Positions 1 to 9,043 are shown, counted from the stretch's first letter. The stretch is 64,000 nt of DNA from Duganella sp. CF517 (GCF_900110275.1 NZ_FODC01000002.1:496001-560000); one strand, 5' to 3'. Program-made: numbers and translations. Notes: generated by a model not told the origin, from the letters alone.

Positions 1-790
1 AATCCTCCTTGGGAATGTCGCGGCCCAGATCGACGATGCCTTGCGGCAGCACCACATGCGTGAGGAACGGCAGCTTGCGCGCGTAGGCCTCGGCCTGGCT
101 GAAGTTGAACAGCTTGATGCCGGGCGTTTGCAGCAGCATCTGGATCAGCGGCGCTTCCGGCGCCGAGGTGAACACCAGGCCGTCGATGCGCCCTTCCAGC
201 AATTCCACCGTGGCGGGCGTGTTGGCCAGCGAGAAGCGTTCGACGTCTTCCTTCTCCAGGCCGTTGAGCGACAGCACCTGGCGGAACAGCCGCGGCGCGC
301 CGGCGCCCTTGGGGCCGAAGTTGATTTTCTTGCCTTTCAACTGGCTCAGCTGGGTGATCGGCGGCTGGCCCTTGGTCTCGCGCAGGAACAGCCACAGCGG
401 CTCGACGAACAGGCTGCCCAGCGACGACAGGCCTTCGCGCTCGGCCACTTCCTCGTTGGTGGAGCCGCTTTGGACGAAGGCGATGTCGACTTCGCCGGCG
501 CGCAGGCGGCGCAGGTTTTCGCCGGAGCCGGCCGACGGCACCAAGGTGACCTTGACGCCGTGCTTGGCGAGCGCGGCGGCGTACTTTTTACCGAATTCCT
601 CGTAGGCGCTGTTTTCCTGGCCGGTGGCCAGGCGCACGCTGCGCGGCGGCGCGGGGTCGACCAGCCAGTAGGCCAGCAAGCAAACGCCGACGATCAGCGC
701 GATGGTGGGGGCCGAGGCGACGAACAAGTCCCGCACCGAGAATTGCGTGAACTTGAGGATTTTGGACATGTGGTGGCGCATTGGTTTCAT
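1..790 (-). CDS. TAXI-family TRAP solute-binding subunit (3' end outside window)
   Basis: The gene leaves the window on the left, so only about 263 N-terminal residues are seen. From the ATG at 788-790 the protein has a short basic leader, one hydrophobic segment at about residues 22-43, then a binding-protein region with ATGQENSAYEEF, VDIAFVQSG and KINFGPKGAPR. This is the pattern of TAXI receptors, which bind small organic acids or amino acids for TRAP-type secondary transporters. The first helix looks like an uncleaved anchor, as in membrane-bound TAXI proteins. In-frame ATGs at 779-781 and 767-769 are alternative starts, and none has a clear Shine-Dalgarno. No permease gene is visible, so the partner is unknown. 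Confidence 0.8.
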   Translation of the reverse strand, partial: MKPMRHHMSKILKFTQFSVRDLFVASAPTIALIVGVCLLAYWLVDPAPPRSVRLATGQENSAYEEFGKKYAAALAKHGVKVTLVPSAGSGENLRRLRAGEVDIAFVQSGSTNEEVAEREGLSSLGSLFVEPLWLFLRETKGQPPITQLSQLKGKKINFGPKGAGAPRLFRQVLSLNGLEKEDVERFSLANTPATVELLEGRIDGLVFTSAPEAPLIQMLLQTPGIKLFNFSQAEAYARKLPFLTHVVLPQGIVDLGRDIPKED

Positions 791-894
791 GGGCTGATAC
801 CATGCCAACAAATGAGCAATTATGCAAGGGGAATACGGGCGGGGGTACGGCGGCATGAAAGGGAACACGTGTCATGCACGTGTTCCCCGATCGG

Positions 895-3800
895 CTAACC
901 GCCGCAGGCTTGCAACTGGGCGGCCGCCGCGGCGTTGGCCGGCACGCCCGCCGTCTTGACCACCACCGGCGGCGGCACCGCGCCCGGCTTGGCCACCGGA
1001 TGCGGCTCGATCAGCGGCATCAGGCTCGGCGCCAGCACCACCAGCAACTGCACCGGCAACGCGCTGGTGAAGTCGTAATTCTTCGATTCCGGCCCGTGCA
1101 CGTACGCCGTCATGCTGCCGAAGAAGCGCTCGCCGATATTGAACACGAACGTCGCCGAGCGGTTCACGTAGCGCGACTCGATCAACCGTCCGCCGCCGCC
1201 ATACACGTCGAAGCGCTGGTCGCCGGTACCGGTCTTGCCGCCGACCGGCAACTCGGTGCCGTCCGACTGCACGAACGCCATGCGCGCCCGCTTGGCCGTG
1301 CCGTCCGAGACCACGCCACGGATCGCGTCGGCGATCACGCGCGCCACTTCCGGCGACAGCACCTGCTCGTTGGTGGTGGCGGGGGCCTTGGTCACCACCG
1401 TCTCATACGGCGTGCCCTTGGCGAAGTGCAGCGACGAAATCCGCTGGCTGCTCTTGCGCACGCCGCCGTTGACGATGATCCCCATCATCTCGGCCAGCGC
1501 GGCCGGGCGGTCGGCCGACGCGCCCAAGGTCGTCGCGTACGACGGCACCAGCGATTCGAACGGGTAGCCCATCTTCTTCCACTGCTTGTGGATCTCCATG
1601 AAGCCTTCGACCTCGATCAGGCCGGCGATGCGGCGGTCCTGCGCGTGCTTGCGGTGCGTCTTGAACAGCCACGAATAGACTTCCTGGCGCTCCTTCTCGC
1701 TGGCCGCCGTCATCTGCGACAGCGTCGCCTTCGGATGCACGCGCATGTACGCGGCCATCCACAGCTCCAGCGGATGGATGCTGGCCAGGTAGCCGCGGTC
1801 GGGCAGCGACCACTTGTCGATCGCGTACTGGTCGTACAGCTTCTCGACGCGCTCGTCCGACACTTCGTTCTGCGACGGCAGGTATTCGTGCAGGAAGTCG
1901 CCGAACTGCTTGATGGTCGCGCCCGGATACACGGTGCGGTGGATCACCGCCAGCCGGGTCGGCGTGCTGCGGATGTTGGCCAGCAGGATCTTGTCCAGGT
2001 CGGCCGCCGGCTTGCCCTTGTACTTGGCGTAGAAGCGGTTCAGGAACTCCTTGCCTTCCTTGTCGGCGAAGCGCGCCAGGTAGACGGCGCGGCGCGGATC
2101 GTCGGCGTCGGCCAGCAGCGAGGCCGACGAGCCGGGCGTCTGGAACATGTAGAACTTGGCGACGTCGCGCATCAGGCGCACGAACACCAGGTTGGTCGAG
2201 CGGCGCAGCGCCTCGGTGACGGTGAAGATCTTGCCGTTGTCTTCCTTGGAGAAGTTGCCGAAGTAATGCAGGCCGCCGCCGGTGAAGAAGCCCTCGCCCG
2301 GATTGCCCGAGTATTTGCGCTCCATGGCCGCGTTGAGCATCGGCGTGATCTCGCGCTCGGCGCTGCCGACCGGATGGGCGGTCAGGTAGTCGATCGCCCA
2401 GCGCGACAGCTTGTCCTGCGGATCGACCGGAATCATGCTCAGCGTTTCGGCGTTCATGCCCTTGTACTTCTTGTTGAGCTGGTCGACGATGTCGAGGTAG
2501 GTCACCAAGGTGCGCAGCTTGGCGGTCGAACCCAGGTCGAGCTTGGCGCCTTCGTTGATGTCGAGCGGCTGGTCGTAGTTGTCCGTCTGCAGGCGCAGCA
2601 GGTTGTTGTCCTTGCCCTTTTCCAGCAACGTGAAGCTGTACACCACGTTGGCCGGATCGCCGTTGCCCAGCATGCCCTTGCCGGTCAGGCCGGCGGCGGC
2701 GGCGCGCTCGGGGTCGCGCAAGTCGCGCAGCACCTGCGTCACCGCCTTTTGCGCCTGCGCGTCGAGCGTGCTGACCACGTTCAGGTCCAGGCGGTCGAGG
2801 TTGTACATGCGGTTGTCGCCCAGCAGGTTGGCCAGGTGGTTGCGGATCGCGTTCGACGCCTTGCGGGTGACGAAGGTCATCTCCGGCGCCGCCTGCAGGC
2901 CGTTGCCCTTGGCCGGATGCAGCGGCTGCTTGAGCGCGACGTCGCGCATCGCCGCCGTGATGATGCCCTCCTGCGCCAGCACGCGCAGGTGGCTGTCGGC
3001 CAGCACTTCGAGGTCGTCGGCGCCGTCGCCCAGGTAGTGGCTCGGACGGCGCTGCGCGATCATCAGGCTCAGCGCTTCCTTGAAGATCAGCGCGGTCTCC
3101 GGATCGGGATTGTCGAGGTTGCCGCTGAGGCGGCGGTTGACGTCGGCGAATTCGCGGCCGTACCACACCCACATGCCGTCGCCGATGCCGTTGACCTCGC
3201 CGTAGCCGGGCTTGGCCGACAGCGGCACCGTGTTCAGGTAATCGATGACGATGCGGCGCCGCGCCTTGGTCGTGTCCGGCCCGTCCTGGTACGAGCGCAG
3301 GCTGGCCGAGACCATCTGCTGCAGCTTGTCCTTCATCGAACCGGTGCGGCCCTCGGGCGAATGGCGGTATTTCTCGATCTGCGTGGCCAGCGTGCTGCCG
3401 CCGGCGGCGCGGTGGCCGCCGGCCACGGCGTTGACGCTTTTCTCGATGACGGCCTTGCCCAGGCGGTCCCATTCGACGGCCGGGTTGCGTTTCGGGTATT
3501 TGTTATCGAGCAGTTCGCGGTTCTCGATGAACAGCAGGCTGTAGATCAGCGCCATCGGCGCCTGCTCGAACTTGTTGTAGATGCGTTCCGGATAGCTGGC
3601 GGCGAACAATTCCTGCGCGCGGCAGTCGTAGATCGTCAGGCCGGTCTTGGTCTTCTCGTGGTACGTCGCGAAGATGCCCATGTCGGCCAGTTCGGCCATC
3701 TTCGGCGAAATGCGCGCCTGCGCGCTGACCTGGTAGTCGCGCGTGCGCAGCTTGGCCAGATAGTCGGGCAGGCTGGCGTAACCGAGCCGCTCGTCGTACG

Positions 3801-4185
3801 GGCTGTCGTGCGGGAAGCGGATCGCGTTGCTCGGCCCCGGCTGCACCTTGTACGTCATCTTGCCGGCCAGGTCGGTGAAAATGCGCGCCTGCACGGTCGA
3901 GGTGCGGCTTTCGTGCACGCCCCACCACACGGCGAACGAGGCGCCCACCAGCAGCACCACGATCAGGGCGTTGCGCGAACGCTTGCTCTTGGTCGGCTCG
4001 CCGGGCGGCGGCGCGTCCATCTGCGCTTGCGCCAAGTGCGCCTCGCTTTCTTCGGGGGTAAGGGGCGGCACGACATGAAGATGCCGGGTGCGACGATAGC
4101 CTAGTGCTGCTGCGCCTGCGCGCAACTTGCGCGCTGCGCGAACCAAGGGCCGGCGGAAACGACGATTGCTTAACATATGATTCAA
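895..4185 (-). CDS. Class A penicillin-binding protein-like transglycosylase/transpeptidase
   Basis: A 1096-residue bitopic protein, longer than common class A PBPs. A proline-rich cytoplasmic tail is followed by one transmembrane helix at about residues 72-90. The GT51 glycosyltransferase domain has FIENREL (candidate catalytic Glu221) and GGSTLATQIEK (262-272). The transpeptidase domain has STAK (553-556, SxxK nucleophile), STN (663-665) and KTGTG (984-988). It would polymerise and cross-link peptidoglycan in the periplasm. Two large insertions distinguish it from PBP1a/PBP1b: residues 90-215 before the GT motif and about 690-880 between STN and KTG. It stands alone, next to a leftward operon that ends at a terminator upstream. 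The family is clear; the specific physiological role is not. Confidence 0.87.
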   Translation of the reverse strand: MNHMLSNRRFRRPLVRAARKLRAGAAALGYRRTRHLHVVPPLTPEESEAHLAQAQMDAPPPGEPTKSKRSRNALIVVLLVGASFAVWWGVHESRTSTVQARIFTDLAGKMTYKVQPGPSNAIRFPHDSPYDERLGYASLPDYLAKLRTRDYQVSAQARISPKMAELADMGIFATYHEKTKTGLTIYDCRAQELFAASYPERIYNKFEQAPMALIYSLLFIENRELLDNKYPKRNPAVEWDRLGKAVIEKSVNAVAGGHRAAGGSTLATQIEKYRHSPEGRTGSMKDKLQQMVSASLRSYQDGPDTTKARRRIVIDYLNTVPLSAKPGYGEVNGIGDGMWVWYGREFADVNRRLSGNLDNPDPETALIFKEALSLMIAQRRPSHYLGDGADDLEVLADSHLRVLAQEGIITAAMRDVALKQPLHPAKGNGLQAAPEMTFVTRKASNAIRNHLANLLGDNRMYNLDRLDLNVVSTLDAQAQKAVTQVLRDLRDPERAAAAGLTGKGMLGNGDPANVVYSFTLLEKGKDNNLLRLQTDNYDQPLDINEGAKLDLGSTAKLRTLVTYLDIVDQLNKKYKGMNAETLSMIPVDPQDKLSRWAIDYLTAHPVGSAEREITPMLNAAMERKYSGNPGEGFFTGGGLHYFGNFSKEDNGKIFTVTEALRRSTNLVFVRLMRDVAKFYMFQTPGSSASLLADADDPRRAVYLARFADKEGKEFLNRFYAKYKGKPAADLDKILLANIRSTPTRLAVIHRTVYPGATIKQFGDFLHEYLPSQNEVSDERVEKLYDQYAIDKWSLPDRGYLASIHPLELWMAAYMRVHPKATLSQMTAASEKERQEVYSWLFKTHRKHAQDRRIAGLIEVEGFMEIHKQWKKMGYPFESLVPSYATTLGASADRPAALAEMMGIIVNGGVRKSSQRISSLHFAKGTPYETVVTKAPATTNEQVLSPEVARVIADAIRGVVSDGTAKRARMAFVQSDGTELPVGGKTGTGDQRFDVYGGGGRLIESRYVNRSATFVFNIGERFFGSMTAYVHGPESKNYDFTSALPVQLLVVLAPSLMPLIEPHPVAKPGAVPPPVVVKTAGVPANAAAAAQLQACGG

Positions 4186-4288
4186 ACCGGTCAGCTGTTT
4201 CAGTAAAACCTACTAGCCACCATTGCACCACATCGGCGCGGTGGCGACCGGTGATGTCGCACAATAATTTGCAACCGTAGTTTATTTT

Positions 4289-4334
4289 TCGCAAAAAAAC
4301 AACGGCGTTTCTCCCCTATGGAGTAACGCCGTGA
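4289..4334 (-). terminator. Rho-independent terminator of the cinA-like operon
   Basis: Read leftward, a long stem (ACGGCGTT pairing with AACGCCGT, extended by an inner CTCC/GGAG stem around a five-base loop, with one T-T mismatch) is followed directly by a T-rich run. It lies about 100 bases past the stop of the CinA-like gene and faces the right way to end the five-gene leftward operon. The rest of 4186-4431 holds no gene that I can support. Confidence 0.75.
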
Positions 4335-4431
4335 ATGCATGGGATCGCCAAATGACAAGCACGTGACAAGGGGACAATGTCGAAGCGCTATCGAGCGATA
4401 GCGGCGCGACATCACCCGATACCGGGACGCA

Positions 4432-5217
4432 TCAAATGTTGTTGAACTCCACCTTGAGCTTGTTCAGTTCGGCGACCATGTGCTCGAACGCGGTGAGCGT
4501 CTGGGCCGGTTCGCCTTTGACGCCGAGCTCGATGTGGCGGCGGGTGTTGGCGTCGCCCACGCTCGGCAGGCTGAACACCTTCACGCGCGGATAGCGCGCC
4601 TCGATCTCCACCATCAGCGGCGTCAGCGCCGACTCGGCCGTCTCGTACACCAGCACCGACTGCTCCAGGTGCGGCGCGCGGTTGAACAGGTCGGCGTAGT
4701 GGTGGTCGAGCACCCACTCGATCATCGGCCAGGCCATCACCGGGAAGCCCGGCACGAAGTAATGCTTGTGCAGCGCGAAGCCGGCGATGTTGTTGTACGG
4801 GTTGGGGATCAGGGCCGCGCCCTGCGCGAACTCGGCCATTTTGAGGCGGTGCAGGTTCTCGGCCGAGTTCAGGTCGACCTCGTGGCCGGCCTCCCGCCCC
4901 ATCTGCACGATGCGCTGCTGGATGTTGGCCTTGCCCTGCTCGTGCAGCACCAGCGGCAGGCCCAGCGCGTCGGCGGCGGCCAGCCGGGTGTGGTCGTCCG
5001 GCGTGGCGCCGATGCCGCCGCAGCAGAACACGATGTCGTCGCTGGCGAAGGTGCGCTTGAGCGTGGCCGTGATGCGGGCCGGATCGTCGGCCAGGATTTC
5101 GGCCCACGCCAGCTGCAGGCCGCGCGCGGCCAGCAATTGCACCACTTTCGGGAAATGCTGGTCGACGCGCCTGCCGGACAGGATTTCGTCGCCGATGATG
5201 ATGAGTCCGATCGCCAT
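4432..5217 (-). CDS. CinA-like molybdopterin-binding domain protein
   Basis: A 261-residue cytoplasmic protein matching the MoCF-biosynthesis/CinA N-terminal domain: IIGDEILSGRRVDQ at the N-terminus, then CCGGIGATPDDHTR at about 65-78 and PNPYNNIAGFAL near 138-149. Full-length CinA also has a C-terminal NMN-deamidase domain of about 160 residues, which is absent here. The protein therefore fits the short 'competence/damage-inducible protein A' group, for which nucleotide-pyrophosphatase roles are known in relatives. It is the last gene of a compact leftward operon, 15 bases after the EI24 gene, and is followed by a strong terminator. The substrate cannot be read from sequence. Confidence 0.85.
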   Translation of the reverse strand: MAIGLIIIGDEILSGRRVDQHFPKVVQLLAARGLQLAWAEILADDPARITATLKRTFASDDIVFCCGGIGATPDDHTRLAAADALGLPLVLHEQGKANIQQRIVQMGREAGHEVDLNSAENLHRLKMAEFAQGAALIPNPYNNIAGFALHKHYFVPGFPVMAWPMIEWVLDHHYADLFNRAPHLEQSVLVYETAESALTPLMVEIEARYPRVKVFSLPSVGDANTRRHIELGVKGEPAQTLTAFEHMVAELNKLKVEFNNI

Positions 5218-5232
5218 AGTAGTTCCGCTTTC

Positions 5233-6075
5233 TTAAAATTCCGCCGGCGCCGGCGCGGCCTTCAGGGCCTCGGCGGCGCGCAGGCGCGCCAGCGCATCGA
5301 GGCAATAATAGGCGAACCACAACGCGGTGAAGATAAACACCAGCACATACAGCCAGATCGACGCGGCTGCCAGGAAGGGAAAGAATACCACCGCCATCAC
5401 GCCGCCCAGCCAGATCGCGCCCGGCAGCGCCCCGGCCGCGCCGGACACGACGCCGATGGCGATCAGCGGCCAGCGGTGCTCTTTGAGCAACTGGTGGCGT
5501 TCGTCGGCGCTGGCGTAGTCGGCCAGCACGTCGTAGACCATCATGCGGCTGGTCAGCCAGCCCCACAGCAGCGCCTGCACGAACACGGCCAGCGGCGGGA
5601 ACACGTACAGCGGCAAGGTCAGCAGCCACAGGCCGATGAAGGCGGCCATGCCGCCCAGCGCCACGCCGACGCTGCCCAGCACGCTGCCGCCGTTGCGCTG
5701 CTGCAGCTGCGGATAATGGCGCGCGCCGATGTGGCGCAGGATCACCGGCATGGCGATGACGCCGATGAAGATCAGCGCCGTCAAAATCATCAGCGGCAGC
5801 AGCAACAGCATCGCTATCAACGGCACAACGACGGTTTTCAAGGCGCCAAGGCCGAGCGAGCCGAGGAAGCTGCTGCTGAAGCTGAACACGCCGTATTGCG
5901 AGAACGTGGCGTGGACGAAATCGATCAGCGGTTGCAGGCCCAGATACAGCAGCACGGCCCACAGGCCGACCGCCAGCAGGAAAGGCGCCAGGCTCATCAA
6001 CAGCAGCTTGCCGTGCCATTGCGAGGCGAAGGCGCGGCCCCAGGCGCGCGCCACGGCGGAGACGCCGCCGGCCAT
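5233..6075 (-). CDS. EI24-domain multi-pass membrane protein
   Basis: A 280-residue integral membrane protein with about six hydrophobic segments (roughly 25-47, 70-105, 140-180, 200-225, 230-260). Its organisation fits the EI24/CysZ-like family. CysZ members transport sulfate, but many betaproteobacterial EI24 proteins have no assigned substrate. Its ATG (6073-6075) overlaps the TGA of the upstream sterol-desaturase-like gene by one base, so translational coupling is likely. No sulfate-assimilation gene lies nearby, which argues against simply calling it CysZ. Confidence 0.8.
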   Translation of the reverse strand: MAGGVSAVARAWGRAFASQWHGKLLLMSLAPFLLAVGLWAVLLYLGLQPLIDFVHATFSQYGVFSFSSSFLGSLGLGALKTVVVPLIAMLLLLPLMILTALIFIGVIAMPVILRHIGARHYPQLQQRNGGSVLGSVGVALGGMAAFIGLWLLTLPLYVFPPLAVFVQALLWGWLTSRMMVYDVLADYASADERHQLLKEHRWPLIAIGVVSGAAGALPGAIWLGGVMAVVFFPFLAAASIWLYVLVFIFTALWFAYYCLDALARLRAAEALKAAPAPAEF

Positions 6076-7070
6076 CAGACGCTATCCTTGCGCGCGTACT
6101 CGACCATGCGCTTGAGCGCCAGCCAGTGCTGCGAGAAAAAGCCCTTGCCGTATTCCCTGCCCGGCTTGACGCCGCCGCCGGCCTGCGCCTGCGGCAGCTG
6201 GTCGCGGATGCCGGTGGCGACGAATCGCGGCGTGAAATTGGCGGTGCGGAAGATGATGTCCCAGATCGGCAGCAGCACGGCGAAATTGCAGCCGCCCAGC
6301 GTGCCCTGGCCGTGCGACTCGTGGCCGACGCCGATCGCGTGGTGCATGCGGTGGTAGCGCGGCGACACCAGCAGCCACTCGCCGACCTTGCCGAAGTGGA
6401 TGCGCACGTTGGCGTGCTGCAGGCTTTGCAGGATGCGCGACACCGACACCAGCATCACGTATTGCGACGGCTCGACGCCGATGCCCAGCGCGATCACGCC
6501 CATGTACACGTCGCGCATCATGTCGTCGAGCAGGTGGTTGCGGTTGTCGCTCCACAGGTTCATGTTCTGCTGGCTGTGGTGCAGGCCGTGCAGCGCCCAC
6601 CACCAGTTGAAATGGTGCGAGGCGCGGTGGTACCAGTAATCGAAGAAGTCGAGCACGACGAAATACACCAGGAACGCGCCCAGCGGGGAAATGCCCGGCA
6701 ACAGCGACTCCAGGTTCAACGGCTGGAAGCTCTCGAAGCGCAGCATGCCGGCCGCGCTGTCGAGCAGCGGATCGAGCGTGAAGAAGACCAGGATCGGGAA
6801 CAGGCCGATCCGGTGCAGCACCGTGTAGATGAAATCGTTCCAGCGGGCGCGCGGATCGGTGAACTTGTGGACCGGGATCGCCGCCTCGAGCGGGCGCAGC
6901 ACCAGGAACAGCAAGGTCAGCTCCAGCACGCCGATCAGCAGCCACTCGGTGCCCTCGAAGGCTTCCTCGATGAATTCGCCGAACCCGAGCTGGAACACCA
7001 AAGGCTGGATCACCGTCTCGAACAACCAGCCCTGGGCCAGGCCCAGCCAGTCAGAAAATAATTGAATCAT
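6075..7070 (-). CDS. Sterol desaturase/fatty acid hydroxylase family protein
   Basis: A 331-residue membrane-bound di-iron oxygenase of the fatty acid hydroxylase superfamily. The histidine clusters expected for the di-iron site are visible: WYHRASHHFNWWW, LHGLHHSQQ and RYHRMHHAIG. Hydrophobic segments flank them at about residues 45-62, 85-103 and 125-160. Family members hydroxylate or desaturate sterols, carotenoids, fatty acids or ether lipids; the substrate here is unknown. The ATG directly abuts the stop of the deacetylase gene and the stop overlaps the EI24 start, so it lies in the middle of one operon. Confidence 0.88.
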   Translation of the reverse strand: MIQLFSDWLGLAQGWLFETVIQPLVFQLGFGEFIEEAFEGTEWLLIGVLELTLLFLVLRPLEAAIPVHKFTDPRARWNDFIYTVLHRIGLFPILVFFTLDPLLDSAAGMLRFESFQPLNLESLLPGISPLGAFLVYFVVLDFFDYWYHRASHHFNWWWALHGLHHSQQNMNLWSDNRNHLLDDMMRDVYMGVIALGIGVEPSQYVMLVSVSRILQSLQHANVRIHFGKVGEWLLVSPRYHRMHHAIGVGHESHGQGTLGGCNFAVLLPIWDIIFRTANFTPRFVATGIRDQLPQAQAGGGVKPGREYGKGFFSQHWLALKRMVEYARKDSV

Positions 7071-7913
7071 TTAGTGATGCGATGTGAAAGAAGTTTTGTA
7101 GTCAGGGTGCTCGCGCAGGGTGGCGAAACAAAAGCCTTTTCGCTCCAGGCCGCTGATCAAAGGCTCCAGGTTGGCCGGCGCCCACGGCTCCTTGCGCGAC
7201 CAGATGCCCATGTGCGCGACAAAAATATCGCCGTCGCGCAAATCCCTGAGCGACTTTTGCAACAATACCGCATTCGGGTAGGCCGTGCTCGACAGCTCAT
7301 CGCCGGAAAAGCCGGCCGGCGCCCAGCCGACATGCGCGTAGCCGCAGGCCTTGGCCGCCGCCAGGGTGCCGGGCGAGGTGCGGCCGGCCGGCGCGCGCCA
7401 GATCGGATCGAGGTGCTGGCCGGTCAACTCGACGAAGCGCCGGTCGACCCGCTTGATTTCTTCGCAATACTCGTGCGGGGTCAGCGTGCGCAGCTTGCCG
7501 GCGGACGCGCCGAAACCGGGCTTGACCTTGAAGCCGGTGCCGCCGTCCTTGACCAGCACGTCGTGATCGAAGGTGTGCGAGCCGATCGCATGGCCCTCGG
7601 CCACGCGCGCCTTCCAGTACGCCGACCATGACGGATCGAGCGAATAGTCGCCGCGCACGGTTTTCTCGTTGGCGAGGAAAAAGGTGGCCTTGATATGGTG
7701 GCGCTTGAGCGTCTCGGCGATCAGCTCGGCCTGCGACTGGCTGCCGGTATCGAAGGTCAAATAAATGGTGCCTTGACAAGCCGCCGGCGCCGCCAGGGCC
7801 GGCGCCGCGGTCCCGACCGCCAGCGCCAGCAACACCCCCCACCTCGCGGTGGGGTGCGATGGTTGCGTTCGTGTCCGAATGTCGGCACTGACCCTCGCGG
7901 TGGGGGGGGCCAT
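7071..7913 (-). CDS. Secreted polysaccharide deacetylase (NodB-type)
   Basis: With the ATG at 7911-7913 the protein has 280 residues: a signal peptide whose hydrophobic core is VLLALAVGTAAPALA, then a NodB domain. Motifs are YLTFDTGSQ (motif 1, first Asp kept but second Asp replaced by Gly-Ser), SHTFDHD (metal-binding HxxxH-like), WRAPAGRTSP and VAHMGIW. Such enzymes remove acetyl groups from GlcNAc-containing polymers or peptidoglycan. The ATG overlaps the TAA of the beta-propeller gene by one base. Unusually, the first 25 or so codons are made of a REP-like repeat. A GTG at 7833-7835, preceded by a GAGG-type ribosome site inside the repeat, is an alternative start that would leave a normal signal peptide. 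Confidence 0.85.
   Translation of the reverse strand: MAPPTARVSADIRTRTQPSHPTARWGVLLALAVGTAAPALAAPAACQGTIYLTFDTGSQSQAELIAETLKRHHIKATFFLANEKTVRGDYSLDPSWSAYWKARVAEGHAIGSHTFDHDVLVKDGGTGFKVKPGFGASAGKLRTLTPHEYCEEIKRVDRRFVELTGQHLDPIWRAPAGRTSPGTLAAAKACGYAHVGWAPAGFSGDELSSTAYPNAVLLQKSLRDLRDGDIFVAHMGIWSRKEPWAPANLEPLISGLERKGFCFATLREHPDYKTSFTSHH
7835..7908. repeat. REP-like palindromic element inside the deacetylase leader
   Basis: Two copies of CTCGCGGTGGGG flank a core that, read on the minus strand, begins GGGTCAGTGCCGACATTC and ends GGACACGAAC. This core matches the repeat unit at 37634-37836 (GGGTCAAGTCTGTCATTC, then AGACACGACC) at most positions. Changes in the small stem are compensated (CCG/CGG here, CTG/CAG there). 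A perfect CCCCACC/GGTGGGG hairpin sits at 7837-7854. The element is read through in frame by the deacetylase gene. Confidence 0.6.
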
Positions 7914-8881
7914 TAGCGTTGGGCGGAGTTGTTGAAGAACACGCCGTGCGGCGAGCGTCCGACCGGTATCGTCTTGACCAGCTTGCGCGTGGCCAGGTCG
8001 ATCACCGCCACTTTTTTGATCCAGCGCAGGGTGACCCACATGGTCTTGCCGTCGGCCGTCACTTCCATGCAGTCCGGCCCGCCCGGGACGTTGATCATGC
8101 CGACGTTTTCCAATGTCTTCTGATCAATGATGTTGATCGAATTGGAAACACGGTTCGACACGTACGTGTAGCGCCCGTCGCCGGCTGAGCGGAAGTTGTG
8201 CGCGCCCTGCCCGGTCTTGATGCGCTTGACGGTTTTCTGCGCCTTCCAGTCGATCACCTCGACGTAGTCGCTGCCCATGATGCCCACCAGCAGATACTTG
8301 TCGTCCGGCGTCATCGCGATCCCGGCCGGCAGCTTACCGACCGGCAGCGTCCACTTGACGGTCTGCGTGACCAGGTCGATCGCGCTGACCTGGTCGCTGC
8401 CCTGCTGCGTGATGAAGACCATGTTGCTGGCGGCGTTGAAGGCCATGTGGCTCGGCAGCTTCGGCAGCGGGATGCGCTTGGTCAACGTCATGTTGGCGCC
8501 GTCGTAGCGGTACAGGTCGACGCGGTCCAGCCGCAGCGAGGCCGACACGAACCATTTCTGGTCCGGCGAAAAGCCGATCTGGTACGGGTCGAGGATGTCC
8601 TTGACGGTGCGCTGGATCTGGCCGCTCTTCGGATCGAGGAAGATCAGTTCGTTGCCGACCGAGCTGGCGACGATCAGCGACTTGTTGTCCGGCGTCGCCA
8701 TCAAGTGGTGCGGCTCTTTGCCGACCGGGAAGGTGGCCAGATCCTTGAAAGTCGCCTGGTCCAGCAACTGCACGGTAGCATCGCGCGAGTTGAGCACAAC
8801 GACAACATTGGCCTGCGCGCTGCCGATGGCAATCGCGGCGCAGACACAGGAGAAAACCAGACGGCGGACACTGCGGAGCAT
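7913..8881 (-). CDS. Secreted YVTN-type beta-propeller repeat protein
   Basis: A 322-residue exported protein with a signal peptide ending near SAQA (about residue 24). It contains about seven repeats of the YVTN/lactonase-like propeller type, for example SRDATVQLLDQATFKDLAT, NELIFLDPKSGQIQ, DQVSAIDLVTQTV, DYVEVIDWKAQKTV, NSINIIDQKTL and KKVAVIDLATRKLV. Such propellers often act in the periplasm as binding or assembly proteins; some relatives carry c-type haem or copper, but no CxxCH motif is present here. It is the first gene of the leftward operon and diverges from the FKBP gene across about 160 bases. The function is unknown. Confidence 0.82.
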   Translation of the reverse strand: MLRSVRRLVFSCVCAAIAIGSAQANVVVVLNSRDATVQLLDQATFKDLATFPVGKEPHHLMATPDNKSLIVASSVGNELIFLDPKSGQIQRTVKDILDPYQIGFSPDQKWFVSASLRLDRVDLYRYDGANMTLTKRIPLPKLPSHMAFNAASNMVFITQQGSDQVSAIDLVTQTVKWTLPVGKLPAGIAMTPDDKYLLVGIMGSDYVEVIDWKAQKTVKRIKTGQGAHNFRSAGDGRYTYVSNRVSNSINIIDQKTLENVGMINVPGGPDCMEVTADGKTMWVTLRWIKKVAVIDLATRKLVKTIPVGRSPHGVFFNNSAQR

Positions 8882-9043
8882 GAGAAATCGCTTAGAAGGA
8901 CTAAACGTTTATTTTACGTGCAAACGGGACCGTCACAAGGTAAAAGCGGACAATTATTCCTATCCGTAATGAAGCGCGGCGGCGTAACCACACCGCCCTG
9001 CTACAATTGTCGGCTGTGTTCAACGAATCTAGAAGGAATAACC

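Noticed and set aside
874..4104. A 1076-codon open frame opposite the penicillin-binding protein gene
   Set aside because: It is the antisense shadow of a well-supported gene in GC-rich DNA; its composition is His/Arg/Val-rich without any motif.
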